Assembly: GCF_039926425.1 (NCBI RefSeq)
Contig: NZ_JBDSWZ010000149.1
Span: forward strand, 1 to 20,085
Source: Dokdonella_A sp039926425
Lineage (GTDB): Bacteria > Pseudomonadota > Gammaproteobacteria > Xanthomonadales > Rhodanobacteraceae
Reading direction: 5' to 3'
DNA length: 20,085 bases
In this document: positions 6,370-14,006 of the stretch, piece by piece
How positions within the stretch are numbered: position 1 is the stretch's first letter
Layout of the letters: the number at the start of each line of letters is the position of its first letter
Translations under genes and position numbers: made by a program
The notes under the pieces: generated by a model
What the model saw: the letters and a program-made list of their open reading frames with translations, nothing else
Told to the model about the DNA's origin: nothing
Database searches by the model: none

Positions 6370-8601
6370 ATGAGCAGTAAGACAGTGGAATGTCAGGCGT
6401 TTGTGCGCGCGATGCGCGAGATGGTCGTCGCAATGATCGTGGCATCGGGTGTGCTTGTATCTTCAGAAGCGTCGTCTGCACTCGCCAATCCGATCCTGTT
6501 CGTCACCCAAGTGCCGGTTCCAGCCGACTTTGCGTCAATCGGTTCGGTATTTGCGAACCATCTCGGCAACGTCGAGACAGCGGCGCGCGGTGGCGATCTG
6601 TGGATCCGTTACGCCAACGGAACGTTGCGCAACCTGACCCAGGAAGCGGGTTACGGCAACGCGGGTCAGCAGGGTGCAAACGCGATCGCCGTGCGCGACC
6701 CTGCCGTCAGTTTCGATGGCACACGCGCGGTCTTCAGCATGGTGATCGGCGCGCCGACCGCGCAGTACCAGCAGGGCGTCTGGTACTGGCAGATGTACGA
6801 AGTCAGCGGCTTCGGCCCTGGTCAGACGGTGGTGATCACGCGTGTCGCGAACCAGCCCTCCGACAGCAACAACGTCGAGCCGGTCTACGCATCCGACGGC
6901 AGCCTGATCTTCGCCAGCGACCGTCCGCGCAACGGCCAGCGACACCTGTACCCGCAGCTCGACGAGTACGAATCCGCACCGACGACAACCGGTTTGTGGA
7001 AGCTGTCCGCCGGCGGAGCGCTGACGATCCTGCAGCATTCGCCATCGGGATCCTTCGGGCCGCTGGTCGACAGCTACGGTCGACTGCTCGTCACGCGCTG
7101 GGACCATCTTCAGACCGACCAGCAGGCCGCAGCGGATGCCGATGCGGAAGGGGCGGGGCAAGCGTCAATCTACGGCACGTTCGACTACGTGAGCGAAGCA
7201 GCGAATGCGACGCGCGTGCCACGCGGTCCCGAGGTCTACCCCGAGCCGCTGTTCGCGACCGCCGGCTCCAACCTCAGCGGACATCGCTTCAATTTCTTCT
7301 TTCCGTGGCAGCTCAACCAGGACGGAACCACCGAAGAGACGCTCAACCATGTCGGACGCCACGAACTGCAGGCGTACTTCGAGCGCAGCATCACGAACGA
7401 TCCGGCACTCGATGATTTCATCGATGAGGTCTCCGGCCGCCCCAATGTGAATCCGGTCGAGAACCTGCTGCAACTGGCAGAAGACCCGACCCACCCGGGA
7501 CGCTACTACGCGATCGACGCGCCGGAGTTCTATACCCATGCGTCCGGCCAGCTGGTGTCGATCGACGCGGCGCCGACGTCGAACCCGGCTGAGCTGTTGA
7601 TCGACTACCACGCGCCGCGCAGCGCCGCAGCAACGTTCGATGCGTCGCCGGCCGGATTCGCCGGGCGCTACCGAAATCCGCTGCCGCTGGCGGACGGCCA
7701 GATGGTGGCCGCGTACACCGACCAGTGGGCCGCCGCCTACAACGCCGGCACGCGGCCGAACCCGGTGTCCAATTACACATTCCGGTTGCAACGGGTGACC
7801 TTCGCGGGCGGGCAGGCCACGCCTGCCGAAGCCCTGACGGCAGGGATCAGCAAGTCGGTCGCGTATTGGGATCCCGACGTGCTCGTCAGTTACAACGGCC
7901 CGATGTGGGAGCTGTCGCCGGTCGAAGTGCGCAGCCATGCCGTTCCGCCAAACACCGCTGTCGCGGCCTTGTCGGCGCCCGAGATTGCCGCGTTTGCCGC
8001 GGCGGGCGTCGACCCGGACGCGTTCCGCGCATTCCTCAAGGCACGTGGGCTTGGTGTGCTGGTGAGTCGCAACGTCACCTCGCGCGACGCCGCCGACCGC
8101 CAGCAGCCGTACAACCTGCGTGTGCCGGGCGGTACACAGACCGTCGGCAGCGGCGGTCAGCTCTACGACATTGCGTGGATGCAGTTCTTCGAGGGCGACC
8201 AGGTGCGCGGAATGGGTGGAACCAGCACGCCCGACGACGGCCGGCGCGTGCTCGCGCGTCCGCTGCACGATGCCGATGCGTTCACCTTCATGCCGCCGAC
8301 AAGCGGCGCGCCTCCCGGCAGTGTCGCGATCGCCGCGGATGGATCGACGGCGGTGATCGTGCCGGCGCGCCGTGCAATGACCTGGCAGACCACGAGTCCA
8401 ACGGGCGAGGGTGTCGTGCGCGAACGCTACTGGCTCAATGTGCAACCGGGGGAAGTGCGCGCCTGCGACGGCTGCCACGGCGTCAATCACACCAACCAGG
8501 CGGCGATGCCTCCGGCACAGAACACGCCCGCTGCGCTGGTGAGCTTGCTCGAATGGTGGCGCGACCACAGCGACGACGTGTTCGGCAACGGTTTCGACTG
8601 A
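6370..8601 (+). CDS. Secreted HzsA-related protein with one CxxCH haem site
   Basis: A 743-residue exported protein related to the alpha subunit of hydrazine synthase (HzsA), a family that also occurs in bacteria without anammox metabolism. A signal peptide covers about residues 18-39 (MVVAMIVASGVLV..., likely cleavage after SSALA). The body has WD/TolB-like propeller strands such as DPAVSFDGTRAVFS (110-123) and PVYASDGSLIFASDRP (171-186). The late segment PARRAMTWQTTSPTGEGVV, then ERYWLNVQPGEVRACDGCHG, carries a single c-type haem site at C699-H703. The protein ends in SDDVFGNGFD. The ATG at 6370 has a strong GGGGAGAGG ribosome binding site; ATGs at 6412 and 6421 would shorten the signal peptide. 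No other hydrazine-synthase subunit is near, so hydrazine synthesis is very unlikely. The true reaction is unknown. The gene appears monocistronic. Confidence 0.8.
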   Translation: MSSKTVECQAFVRAMREMVVAMIVASGVLVSSEASSALANPILFVTQVPVPADFASIGSVFANHLGNVETAARGGDLWIRYANGTLRNLTQEAGYGNAGQQGANAIAVRDPAVSFDGTRAVFSMVIGAPTAQYQQGVWYWQMYEVSGFGPGQTVVITRVANQPSDSNNVEPVYASDGSLIFASDRPRNGQRHLYPQLDEYESAPTTTGLWKLSAGGALTILQHSPSGSFGPLVDSYGRLLVTRWDHLQTDQQAAADADAEGAGQASIYGTFDYVSEAANATRVPRGPEVYPEPLFATAGSNLSGHRFNFFFPWQLNQDGTTEETLNHVGRHELQAYFERSITNDPALDDFIDEVSGRPNVNPVENLLQLAEDPTHPGRYYAIDAPEFYTHASGQLVSIDAAPTSNPAELLIDYHAPRSAAATFDASPAGFAGRYRNPLPLADGQMVAAYTDQWAAAYNAGTRPNPVSNYTFRLQRVTFAGGQATPAEALTAGISKSVAYWDPDVLVSYNGPMWELSPVEVRSHAVPPNTAVAALSAPEIAAFAAAGVDPDAFRAFLKARGLGVLVSRNVTSRDAADRQQPYNLRVPGGTQTVGSGGQLYDIAWMQFFEGDQVRGMGGTSTPDDGRRVLARPLHDADAFTFMPPTSGAPPGSVAIAADGSTAVIVPARRAMTWQTTSPTGEGVVRERYWLNVQPGEVRACDGCHGVNHTNQAAMPPAQNTPAALVSLLEWWRDHSDDVFGNGFD

Positions 8602-8618
8602 GAACGTCGCAACGACAT

Positions 8619-8640
8619 CTTTTTCCATTTGGGGAAAAAG
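8619..8640 (+). terminator. Stem-loop after the HzsA-related gene
   Basis: A perfect 8-bp inverted repeat, CTTTTTCC-atttgg-GGAAAAAG, begins 17 bases after the stop codon. No T-run follows the stem on either strand, so it is not a textbook intrinsic terminator, but its place and AT-rich stem make it stand out in this GC-rich DNA. The rest of the gap to 8845 shows only a weak -10-like TAAACT at 8766-8771 with no clear -35. Confidence 0.4.
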
Positions 8641-8845
8641 GGGCTGCAGGTCGGGGGCGGGAAGACCATCGCACGCAACACGGCAAGCCAAGGCGTTCGC
8701 GCGGGTCTCCATGCTCGCGTCGATCGCATCGTCGACGACCGGACCGCCTGCAGTCCTTCTGACGCTAAACTCGTGCGGCCTCGAATCGACGCTCCGGCAC
8801 ATGCCGTCGTCGTTCGAGGCCACCCCTTTGCAGTCCGAGGCTTGC

Positions 8846-10552
8846 ATGGCGAACGAGATGTTGGTCGAGATCGGCGATCGCCCCGCGTCGTCCGCAGCGC
8901 TGAATCCGCGGCACGATCAGACGTTTCCCCAGCTGACCTCCACGGAGATCGGTCGGCTGCGGCGCTTCGGACAACAGAAGTCCTACAAGAGCGGCGAGAC
9001 GTTGTTCAACACCGGCGACCACGGCCCCGGCATGTTCATCGTGCTGTCCGGACACGTGACGATCACGCAGCGCGACGGGCTTGGCCATATCTCGCCGGTC
9101 GCCGACCAGGGACCCGGCCACTTCGTCGCCGAAGTCGGAACACTGGCAAATGGTCCGGCGCTGGTCGACGCCCACGCGGATGGCGACGTCGAGGCGATCC
9201 ATATCACTGGCGAAAAATTGCGCGCGCTTCTGATTGCCGAGGCCGAGCTCGGCGAACGCGTCATGCGCGCGCTGATCCTTCGGCGCGTCGGGCTGATCCA
9301 GGGCGGCACCGGCGGTCCTGTGCTGATCGGCGCAGCGAATTCCGCCGGGATCCTGCATCTGCAGAATTTCCTGATCCGCAACGGCCTGCCGCATCATCTT
9401 CTCGATCCTGACCAGCCCGAATCGCGCTGCCTGATTGCGCGGCATGCGGGGTCACCTGACGAGCTTCCGCTCGTCGTGTGTCCCGATGGCAGCGTCCTGA
9501 AGAATCCCACCAGCGCAGATGTCGCCCGGCAGATCGGTTTGATCGGCAATCCGCGCCAGCAGTCGGTGTATGACGTCGCCATCGTCGGTGCAGGCCCAGC
9601 GGGCCTTGCGACAGCGGTGTATGCGGCATCCGAAGGTCTTTCCGCGATCGTCGTCGATGCCCGATCGTATGGCGGCCAGGCGGGGGCGAGTGCGCGCATC
9701 GAGAACTATTTCGGATTCCCGACCGGCATTTCCGGCCAGGCGCTCGCCGGCCGCGCGTTCGTGCAGGCGGAGAAGTTCGGCGCCGAGATGCTGATTCCCG
9801 CCGAGGTGAAGTCGCTCGATTGCACGCGGGCGGAAGGCGCCTTCACGCTCGAACTCGATGTGGGCGAGAAGATCAGCGCACGCGCGGTCGTTGTCGCCAG
9901 CGGCGCCCGCTACCGGCGACCGAACATCCCCGACCTGTCGGTTTTCGAAGGTCGCGGCGTTTGGTACTGGGCCTCGCCGATCGAGGCCAAGCTGTGCGCC
10001 GGTCAGGACGTCGTCCTTGTCGGTGGCGGCAACTCGGCGGGTCAGGCGGCCGTGTTTCTTTCCGGTCATGCGAAATCGGTGCGCATGATGGTGCGCAGTG
10101 ACGGTCTCGCTGCGAGCATGTCGCGCTACCTGATCGATCGCATTGGCGCGACATCGAACATCGAGTTGATGACGCGAACGGAGATCGTGGCACTTGAAGG
10201 AACCGCCGACGGCGGACTCGAACGCGTTCGCTGGCGCGACCACGCGCGCGCCGCCGACGAGGCAGGCGACATCCGCAACGTGTTCCTGTTCGTCGGCGCA
10301 GATCCGGCAACGGGCTGGCTCGACGGTTGCGGAGTGAGCCTCGACAAAGGCGGATTTGTCGTCACGGGCGCCACCATCAATGGCCGTTCCGCGTCGGTGT
10401 CGCCGCTCGAGTCGAGCGTGCCGGGCGTGTTCGCCGTCGGTGACGTACGCTCCGGTTCGGTCAAGCGGGTGGGCGGCGCGATCGGCGAAGGCGCCCAGGT
10501 TGTGCAGGCGCTGCACGCGTATCTCGCCGAGGTCGCGACCCTTTCTTCCTGA
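8846..10552 (+). CDS. Cyclic-nucleotide-binding-like domain fused to a thioredoxin-reductase-like flavoprotein
   Basis: A 568-residue soluble fusion. Residues ~30-150 form a CRP/cNMP-binding-like beta barrel (SGETLFNTGDHGPGMFIVLSG, then GPGHFVAEVGTL). The phosphate-binding cassette reads GPALVDAHA, without the Arg-Ser/Thr that normally grips cyclic nucleotide. Residues ~158-232 resemble a degenerate thioredoxin fold with no CxxC. Residues 242-560 are a TrxR-type domain with an FAD loop (GAGPAG, 248-253), GGQAGASARIENYFGFP, an NAD(P)H loop (VGGGNSAG, 392-399) and a C-terminal FAD contact (VFAVGDVR). The redox CxxC expected before the NADPH loop is absent; the region reads YWASPIEAKLC. This matches a known group annotated as fused cNMP-domain or response-regulator thioredoxin reductases. 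The ATG at 8846 has GAGG five bases upstream; in-frame ATGs at 8801 and 8711 add unconserved sequence. A UBP zinc-finger gene follows after 19 bases. Electron acceptor unknown. Confidence 0.88.
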   Translation: MANEMLVEIGDRPASSAALNPRHDQTFPQLTSTEIGRLRRFGQQKSYKSGETLFNTGDHGPGMFIVLSGHVTITQRDGLGHISPVADQGPGHFVAEVGTLANGPALVDAHADGDVEAIHITGEKLRALLIAEAELGERVMRALILRRVGLIQGGTGGPVLIGAANSAGILHLQNFLIRNGLPHHLLDPDQPESRCLIARHAGSPDELPLVVCPDGSVLKNPTSADVARQIGLIGNPRQQSVYDVAIVGAGPAGLATAVYAASEGLSAIVVDARSYGGQAGASARIENYFGFPTGISGQALAGRAFVQAEKFGAEMLIPAEVKSLDCTRAEGAFTLELDVGEKISARAVVVASGARYRRPNIPDLSVFEGRGVWYWASPIEAKLCAGQDVVLVGGGNSAGQAAVFLSGHAKSVRMMVRSDGLAASMSRYLIDRIGATSNIELMTRTEIVALEGTADGGLERVRWRDHARAADEAGDIRNVFLFVGADPATGWLDGCGVSLDKGGFVVTGATINGRSASVSPLESSVPGVFAVGDVRSGSVKRVGGAIGEGAQVVQALHAYLAEVATLSS

Positions 10553-10571
10553 TCCGAACGGAGAACAAACG

Positions 10572-10880
10572 ATGTCCGACGACTGCACTCATCTCGACAC
10601 GATCCGCGATGTCACGCCAAGCGCACTCGGCTGCGAGGAATGCCTGAAAATCGGTTCGATCTGGCTGCACCTGCGGTTGTGCCGCACGTGCGGCCATGTC
10701 GGCTGCTGCGACGATTCGCCGAACCGTCACGCGACGAAGCATTACCACGCGACGAAACATCCGGTCATCGAGGGTTACGATCCACCCGAAGGCTGGGGCT
10801 GGTGCTACGTCGACGAAGTGATGCTTGATCTGTCCGATCGTGCCACGCCGCAGCGCGGGCCGATTCCGAGGTATTACTGA
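10572..10880 (+). CDS. UBP-type zinc finger protein
   Basis: A 102-residue protein that is almost entirely one ZnF-UBP domain. Candidate zinc ligands follow the family order: C5 and H7, C21-x2-C24, C37-x2-C40, C45 or C46, H53, H57, H59 and H63. The segment LRLCRTCGHVGCCDDSPNRH is the typical core. In eukaryotes this fold binds the C-terminal Gly-Gly of ubiquitin; in bacteria its ligand is unknown. The start at 10572 is fixed by GGAGAA eight bases upstream. It lies 19 bases after the flavoprotein gene and is surely cotranscribed with it. I recall this pairing, and sometimes fusion, from other bacteria, which suggests that the finger serves the flavoprotein, for example as a partner-docking module (inference). 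Confidence 0.88.
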   Translation: MSDDCTHLDTIRDVTPSALGCEECLKIGSIWLHLRLCRTCGHVGCCDDSPNRHATKHYHATKHPVIEGYDPPEGWGWCYVDEVMLDLSDRATPQRGPIPRYY

Positions 10881-10883
10881 CGC

Positions 10884-10908
10884 ACGTGTTCCGGCCGCGC
10901 AAACACGT
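10884..10908. terminator. Stem-loop between convergent UBP-finger and cbbR genes
   Basis: A perfect 7-bp inverted repeat, ACGTGTT-N11-AACACGT, occupies most of the 33-base gap between two convergent stop codons. The position suits a bidirectional terminator; no T-run is seen. Confidence 0.4.
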
Positions 10909-10913
10909 CGGGC

Positions 10914-11918
10914 CTACGCCAGGCCCGCAGGCCGGGCGCGCTTGCGTGGCCGGCGCTCAGCGCTAACCGATCCCCGAGGCTTCGCCGGCTTCTCACGCAC
11001 CGGCGCGAACTCCGACCGCAGGAAGTCGCCGCCGTGCTCAAGCACGAAATCGCGCATCGCTTTCGCAACTGGCGAGTGACGCTTTTCTGTCTGGTGCGCG
11101 ATGTGCCAGGTCCGCATGATCGGCGTATCGGCAACATCGAGAATGGCGATCGCGCGGTGCTTGAGCTCCAGTCCGAGCGTGTGTTGCGACAGCAGCGCGA
11201 GACCCATGGCGGCCATCACCGCCTGCTTGATCGTCTCGTTGCTGCCCATCTCGATCTTTCGTCTGGGCGTGAACAGGCACTTCCGGAAATAGTCGTCGTT
11301 GAGGATGCGCGTGCCTGATTCCGGCTCGCGCAGCAGCATCGTTTCGTCACGCATGTCGAACAGATCGATGTTCGTGGCGCCGGCGAGCCGGTGGTCGGTC
11401 GGCGCGATGAATACATAAGGGTGCTGGGCGAACGCTTCGGCAACCATCTGCATTTCGCGTGGCGGCCGACCCATCACCGCGAGATCGATCTCGTTGCGAT
11501 GCAGGTAGCCGAGCAGGGTGCCGCGATTCCCCGTCATCAGGCGCAGCTCCACATCCGGGTACTGCGCGGTGAAGCGGGCCAGCAGTTTCGGCACGAAGTA
11601 TTTCGCGGTGCTGACCATTCCCACGGTGACGGTGCCGCCGCGCAATCCCTTCAGCTGGCTGAGCGTTTCCTCCGCGTCGTGCAGTTCGCCCAGTACGCGT
11701 GCTGCATGGTCGTGGAAATGCCGACCCGCTTCGGTCAGCGCAACGCGCTTGCCGACGCGATCGATCAGCGGCATTCCAACGGCGTCTTCCAGCTGCTTGA
11801 CCTGCATCGACACCGCCGGCTGGGTCAGATGCAGTTCCTCGCTCGCGCGCACGAAGCTTTGAAGGCGCGTCACTGCACAGAAGATCTGCAGCTGGCGAAA
11901 GGTGATTCGGCGAATCAT
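10914..11918 (-). CDS. cbbR: LysR-family regulator of the Calvin cycle operon (CbbR)
   Basis: A 334-residue LysR-type activator, divergent from the Rubisco genes, the classic position of CbbR. The N-terminal winged helix-turn-helix is clear (RQLQIFCAVTRLQSFVRASE, then LHLTQPAVSMQVKQLEDAVG, about residues 8-48), followed by LIDRVGKRVALTEAG. The effector domain begins near residue 95 (GTVTVGMVSTAKYFVPKLLARF) and includes ESGTRILNDDYF. CbbR proteins of this type sense Calvin-cycle metabolites such as RuBP or the redox state through NADPH; which applies here is not visible. The ATG at 11918 fits the family start and has AAGG nine bases upstream; an ATG at 11936 would add six residues. The last ~34 residues form a basic tail with eleven Arg/Lys that goes beyond the usual domain end. 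It converges on the UBP zinc-finger gene. Confidence 0.92.
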   Translation of the reverse strand: MIRRITFRQLQIFCAVTRLQSFVRASEELHLTQPAVSMQVKQLEDAVGMPLIDRVGKRVALTEAGRHFHDHAARVLGELHDAEETLSQLKGLRGGTVTVGMVSTAKYFVPKLLARFTAQYPDVELRLMTGNRGTLLGYLHRNEIDLAVMGRPPREMQMVAEAFAQHPYVFIAPTDHRLAGATNIDLFDMRDETMLLREPESGTRILNDDYFRKCLFTPRRKIEMGSNETIKQAVMAAMGLALLSQHTLGLELKHRAIAILDVADTPIMRTWHIAHQTEKRHSPVAKAMRDFVLEHGGDFLRSEFAPVREKPAKPRGSVSAERRPRKRARPAGLA

Positions 11919-11987
11919 AAGTAATGCCTTATGCATCGGTCAGAAATATTGACTGTCAGTGATGATAGGCCCGTCCTACTGTCAGTG
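11916..11987. promoter_or_regulatory. Candidate CbbR operators in the cbbR-cbbL gap
   Basis: Two palindromes fit the TNA-N7/8-TNA pattern described for CbbR sites. Site 1 is CATAAG-taatgc-CTTATG (11916-11933, TAA-N8-TTA), which overlaps the cbbR start. Site 2 is GTCA-gaaatat-TGAC (11939-11953, TCA-N7-TGA). Their centres are about 21.5 bp apart, two helical turns, as expected for a LysR tetramer. Downstream, ACTGTCAGTG occurs twice as a direct repeat (11952-11961 and 11978-11987, 26 bp apart), each with a small ACTG-t-CAGT palindrome. A TTGACT at 11949-11954 could be the cbbL -35 box, but I see no well-spaced -10. Binding is inferred from pattern and position only. Confidence 0.6.
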
Positions 11988-12029
11988 CACGCCGCAGTCG
12001 CCGGCACCCGTCCGACCAGGGAACCCGCC

Positions 12030-13517
12030 ATGAATGCACTGGACAAATCCGCTCCTTCCGATGCGCCCGTCGACCGCTACAAGGCTGGCGTATTGCCGTA
12101 CAAGCAGATGGGTTACTGGCAGCCGGACTACGAGCCGCTCGACACGGACGTGATCGCGCTGTTCCGCATCACGCCGCAGGCAGGCGTCGACTCCGAGGAA
12201 GCGGCCGCGGCGATCGCGGGCGAATCCTCCACAGCAACGTGGACGGTGGTGTGGACCGACCGCCTGACCGCGTGCGAGCTCTACCGCGCCAAGGCATACC
12301 GCGTCGATCCTGTGCCGAACACCGGACCCGGGACGCAGACCGAGCAGCAGTATTTTGCGTACATCGCGTACGACCTCGACCTGTTCGAAGGCGGCTCGAT
12401 CGCCAACCTCACTGCATCGATCATCGGCAACGTGTTCGGCTTCAAGGCGGTCAAGGCGCTGCGCCTCGAAGACATGCGCATCCCGGTGGCCTACCTGAAA
12501 ACGTTCCAGGGGCCGGCCACCGGCATCGTCGTGGAGCGCGAACGTCTCGACAAATTCGGACGCCCTCTCCTCGGCGCGACGACGAAGCCCAAACTCGGCC
12601 TGTCCGCGCGCAATTACGGCCGCGTCGTCTACGAAGCCCTCAAGGGCGGTCTCGATTTCGTCAAGGACGACGAGAACATCAACAGCCAGCCCTTCATGCA
12701 CTGGCGCGACCGTTTCCTCTATTGCATGGAGGCCGTGAACAAGGCGTCCGCCGCCACCGGCGAGGTCAAGGGGCATTACCTGAACGTCACCGCGGGCACG
12801 ATGGAGGACATGTACGAGCGTGCGGAATTCGCCAAGGAGCTCGGTTCCGTCATCATCATGATCGACCTGGTGATCGGCTATACCGCGATCCAGTCGATGG
12901 CGAAGTGGGCGCGCAAGAACGACATGATCCTGCATCTGCATCGCGCCGGTAACTCGACCTACTCGCGCCAGAAAAATCACGGCATGAATTTCCGCGTCAT
13001 CTGCAAGTGGATGCGCATGGCTGGCGTCGACCACATCCACGCAGGCACGGTCGTCGGCAAGCTCGAGGGCGATCCGCTGATGATCAAGGGCTTCTACGAC
13101 ACGCTGCGCGAAACGCGCAACGAGAAGAGCCTCGAACATGGACTCTTCTTCGACCAGGACTGGGCGTCGCTCAACAAGGTGATGCCGGTCGCGTCGGGTG
13201 GAATCCACGCCGGGCAGATGCACCAGCTCATCCACTACCTCGGCGAAGACGTGATCCTGCAGTTCGGCGGAGGCACGATCGGCCATCCGATGGGCATCCA
13301 GGCTGGCGCGACCGCCAATCGTGTTGCGCTCGAAGCGATGATCCTTGCGCGCAATGAAGGCAAGGATTACTTCCGCGAGGGCCCGGAAATCCTCGAGAAA
13401 GCCGCGAAAACCTGCAAGCCGTTGCAGGCGGCGCTCGACACGTGGAAGGACATCAGTTTCAACTACGAGTCGACCGACACACCCGACTTCGTGCCGACCA
13501 CGACCGCCAGCGCCTGA
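12030..13517 (+). CDS. cbbL: Ribulose-1,5-bisphosphate carboxylase/oxygenase large subunit, red-type form I
   Basis: A 495-residue Rubisco large subunit that carboxylates RuBP to two 3-phosphoglycerates. All key residues are present: K186 in TTKPKLG, carbamylated K212 with D214 and E215 in FVKDDENINSQPF, H304 in LHLHRAG, loop-6 K344 in VVGKLEGDP, and GGGTIGHPMGIQAGATANR. The wording (HRAGNSTYSRQKNHGMNFRVICKWMRMAGVDH) and the C-terminal tail FNYESTDTPDFVP point to red-type form IC, the kind remodelled by CbbX. It is a few residues longer than the ~486 usual for the type, partly through an enlarged loop after VDPVPN (NTGPGTQTEQ, residues ~97-106). The ATG at 12030 has GGGAA eight bases upstream; the frame is open further upstream but that stretch lies in the regulatory region. 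cbbS follows after 18 bases. Confidence 0.98.
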   Translation: MNALDKSAPSDAPVDRYKAGVLPYKQMGYWQPDYEPLDTDVIALFRITPQAGVDSEEAAAAIAGESSTATWTVVWTDRLTACELYRAKAYRVDPVPNTGPGTQTEQQYFAYIAYDLDLFEGGSIANLTASIIGNVFGFKAVKALRLEDMRIPVAYLKTFQGPATGIVVERERLDKFGRPLLGATTKPKLGLSARNYGRVVYEALKGGLDFVKDDENINSQPFMHWRDRFLYCMEAVNKASAATGEVKGHYLNVTAGTMEDMYERAEFAKELGSVIIMIDLVIGYTAIQSMAKWARKNDMILHLHRAGNSTYSRQKNHGMNFRVICKWMRMAGVDHIHAGTVVGKLEGDPLMIKGFYDTLRETRNEKSLEHGLFFDQDWASLNKVMPVASGGIHAGQMHQLIHYLGEDVILQFGGGTIGHPMGIQAGATANRVALEAMILARNEGKDYFREGPEILEKAAKTCKPLQAALDTWKDISFNYESTDTPDFVPTTTASA

Positions 13518-13535
13518 CCCGAGGAGAACGTCGCC

Positions 13536-13985
13536 ATGATGACCAACACCGGCAACCGCATCACGCAGGGGCAGTTTTCGTTCCTGCCCGATCTCACCGA
13601 CGTGCAGATCACCGCGCAGATCAACTACGCGCTCGGCCATGGCTGGGCGGTGAGCGTCGAATACACCGACGATCCGCATCCGCGCAACACCTACTGGGAC
13701 ATGTACGGGAATCCGATGTTCGACCTGAAGGATCCCGCCGCGATCCTGAAGGAGATCAACGAGTGTCGGACAACGTTTCCCAACCACTACATCCGCGTGA
13801 TGGCGTTCGATTCCACGCGCGGCGTGGAAAGCCCGGCAATGAGTTATATCGTCAACCGCCCAAAGCACGAGCCAGGCTTCGCCTTGGTGCGGCAGGAAGT
13901 CGATGGTCGCCAGATCCGCTATACGGTCACCAGCTACGCCGCCGACAAGCCGGAAGGTGAGCGTTACGACAGCGACACGCCCTGA
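13536..13985 (+). CDS. cbbS: Ribulose-1,5-bisphosphate carboxylase small subunit, red-type
   Basis: A 149-residue small subunit that caps the L8S8 Rubisco hexadecamer. It begins with the family signature RITQGQFSFLPDLTD (8-22) and contains WAVSVEYTDDPHPRNTYWDMYG and MAFDSTRGVESPAMSYIVNRP. The ~35 residues after residue 115 (FALVRQEVDGRQIRYTVTSY) are the C-terminal beta-hairpin extension found only in red-type small subunits, which supports the type assigned to the large subunit. The start at 13536 (or the adjacent Met at 13539) follows a strong GAGGAGAA site. It is cotranscribed with cbbL and followed 21 bases later by cbbX. Confidence 0.98.
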   Translation: MMTNTGNRITQGQFSFLPDLTDVQITAQINYALGHGWAVSVEYTDDPHPRNTYWDMYGNPMFDLKDPAAILKEINECRTTFPNHYIRVMAFDSTRGVESPAMSYIVNRPKHEPGFALVRQEVDGRQIRYTVTSYAADKPEGERYDSDTP

Positions 13986-14006
13986 TCGTCGAGGGACGCG
14001 AAGACC

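Noticed and set aside
6370..8601. Anammox or hydrazine-producing gene cluster
   Set aside because: Only one HzsA-like protein with a single haem site is present, and no HzsB/HzsC-like or hydrazine dehydrogenase gene is in the window.
7165..8847. A 560-codon minus-strand frame opposite the HzsA-related gene
   Set aside because: It is an antisense shadow; the plus strand has a signal peptide, a haem motif and a good ribosome binding site.
10923..10937. Inverted repeat GCCCG-caggc-CGGGC near the end of cbbR
   Set aside because: It lies inside the coding sequence, is short, has no T-run, and is ordinary for this base composition.
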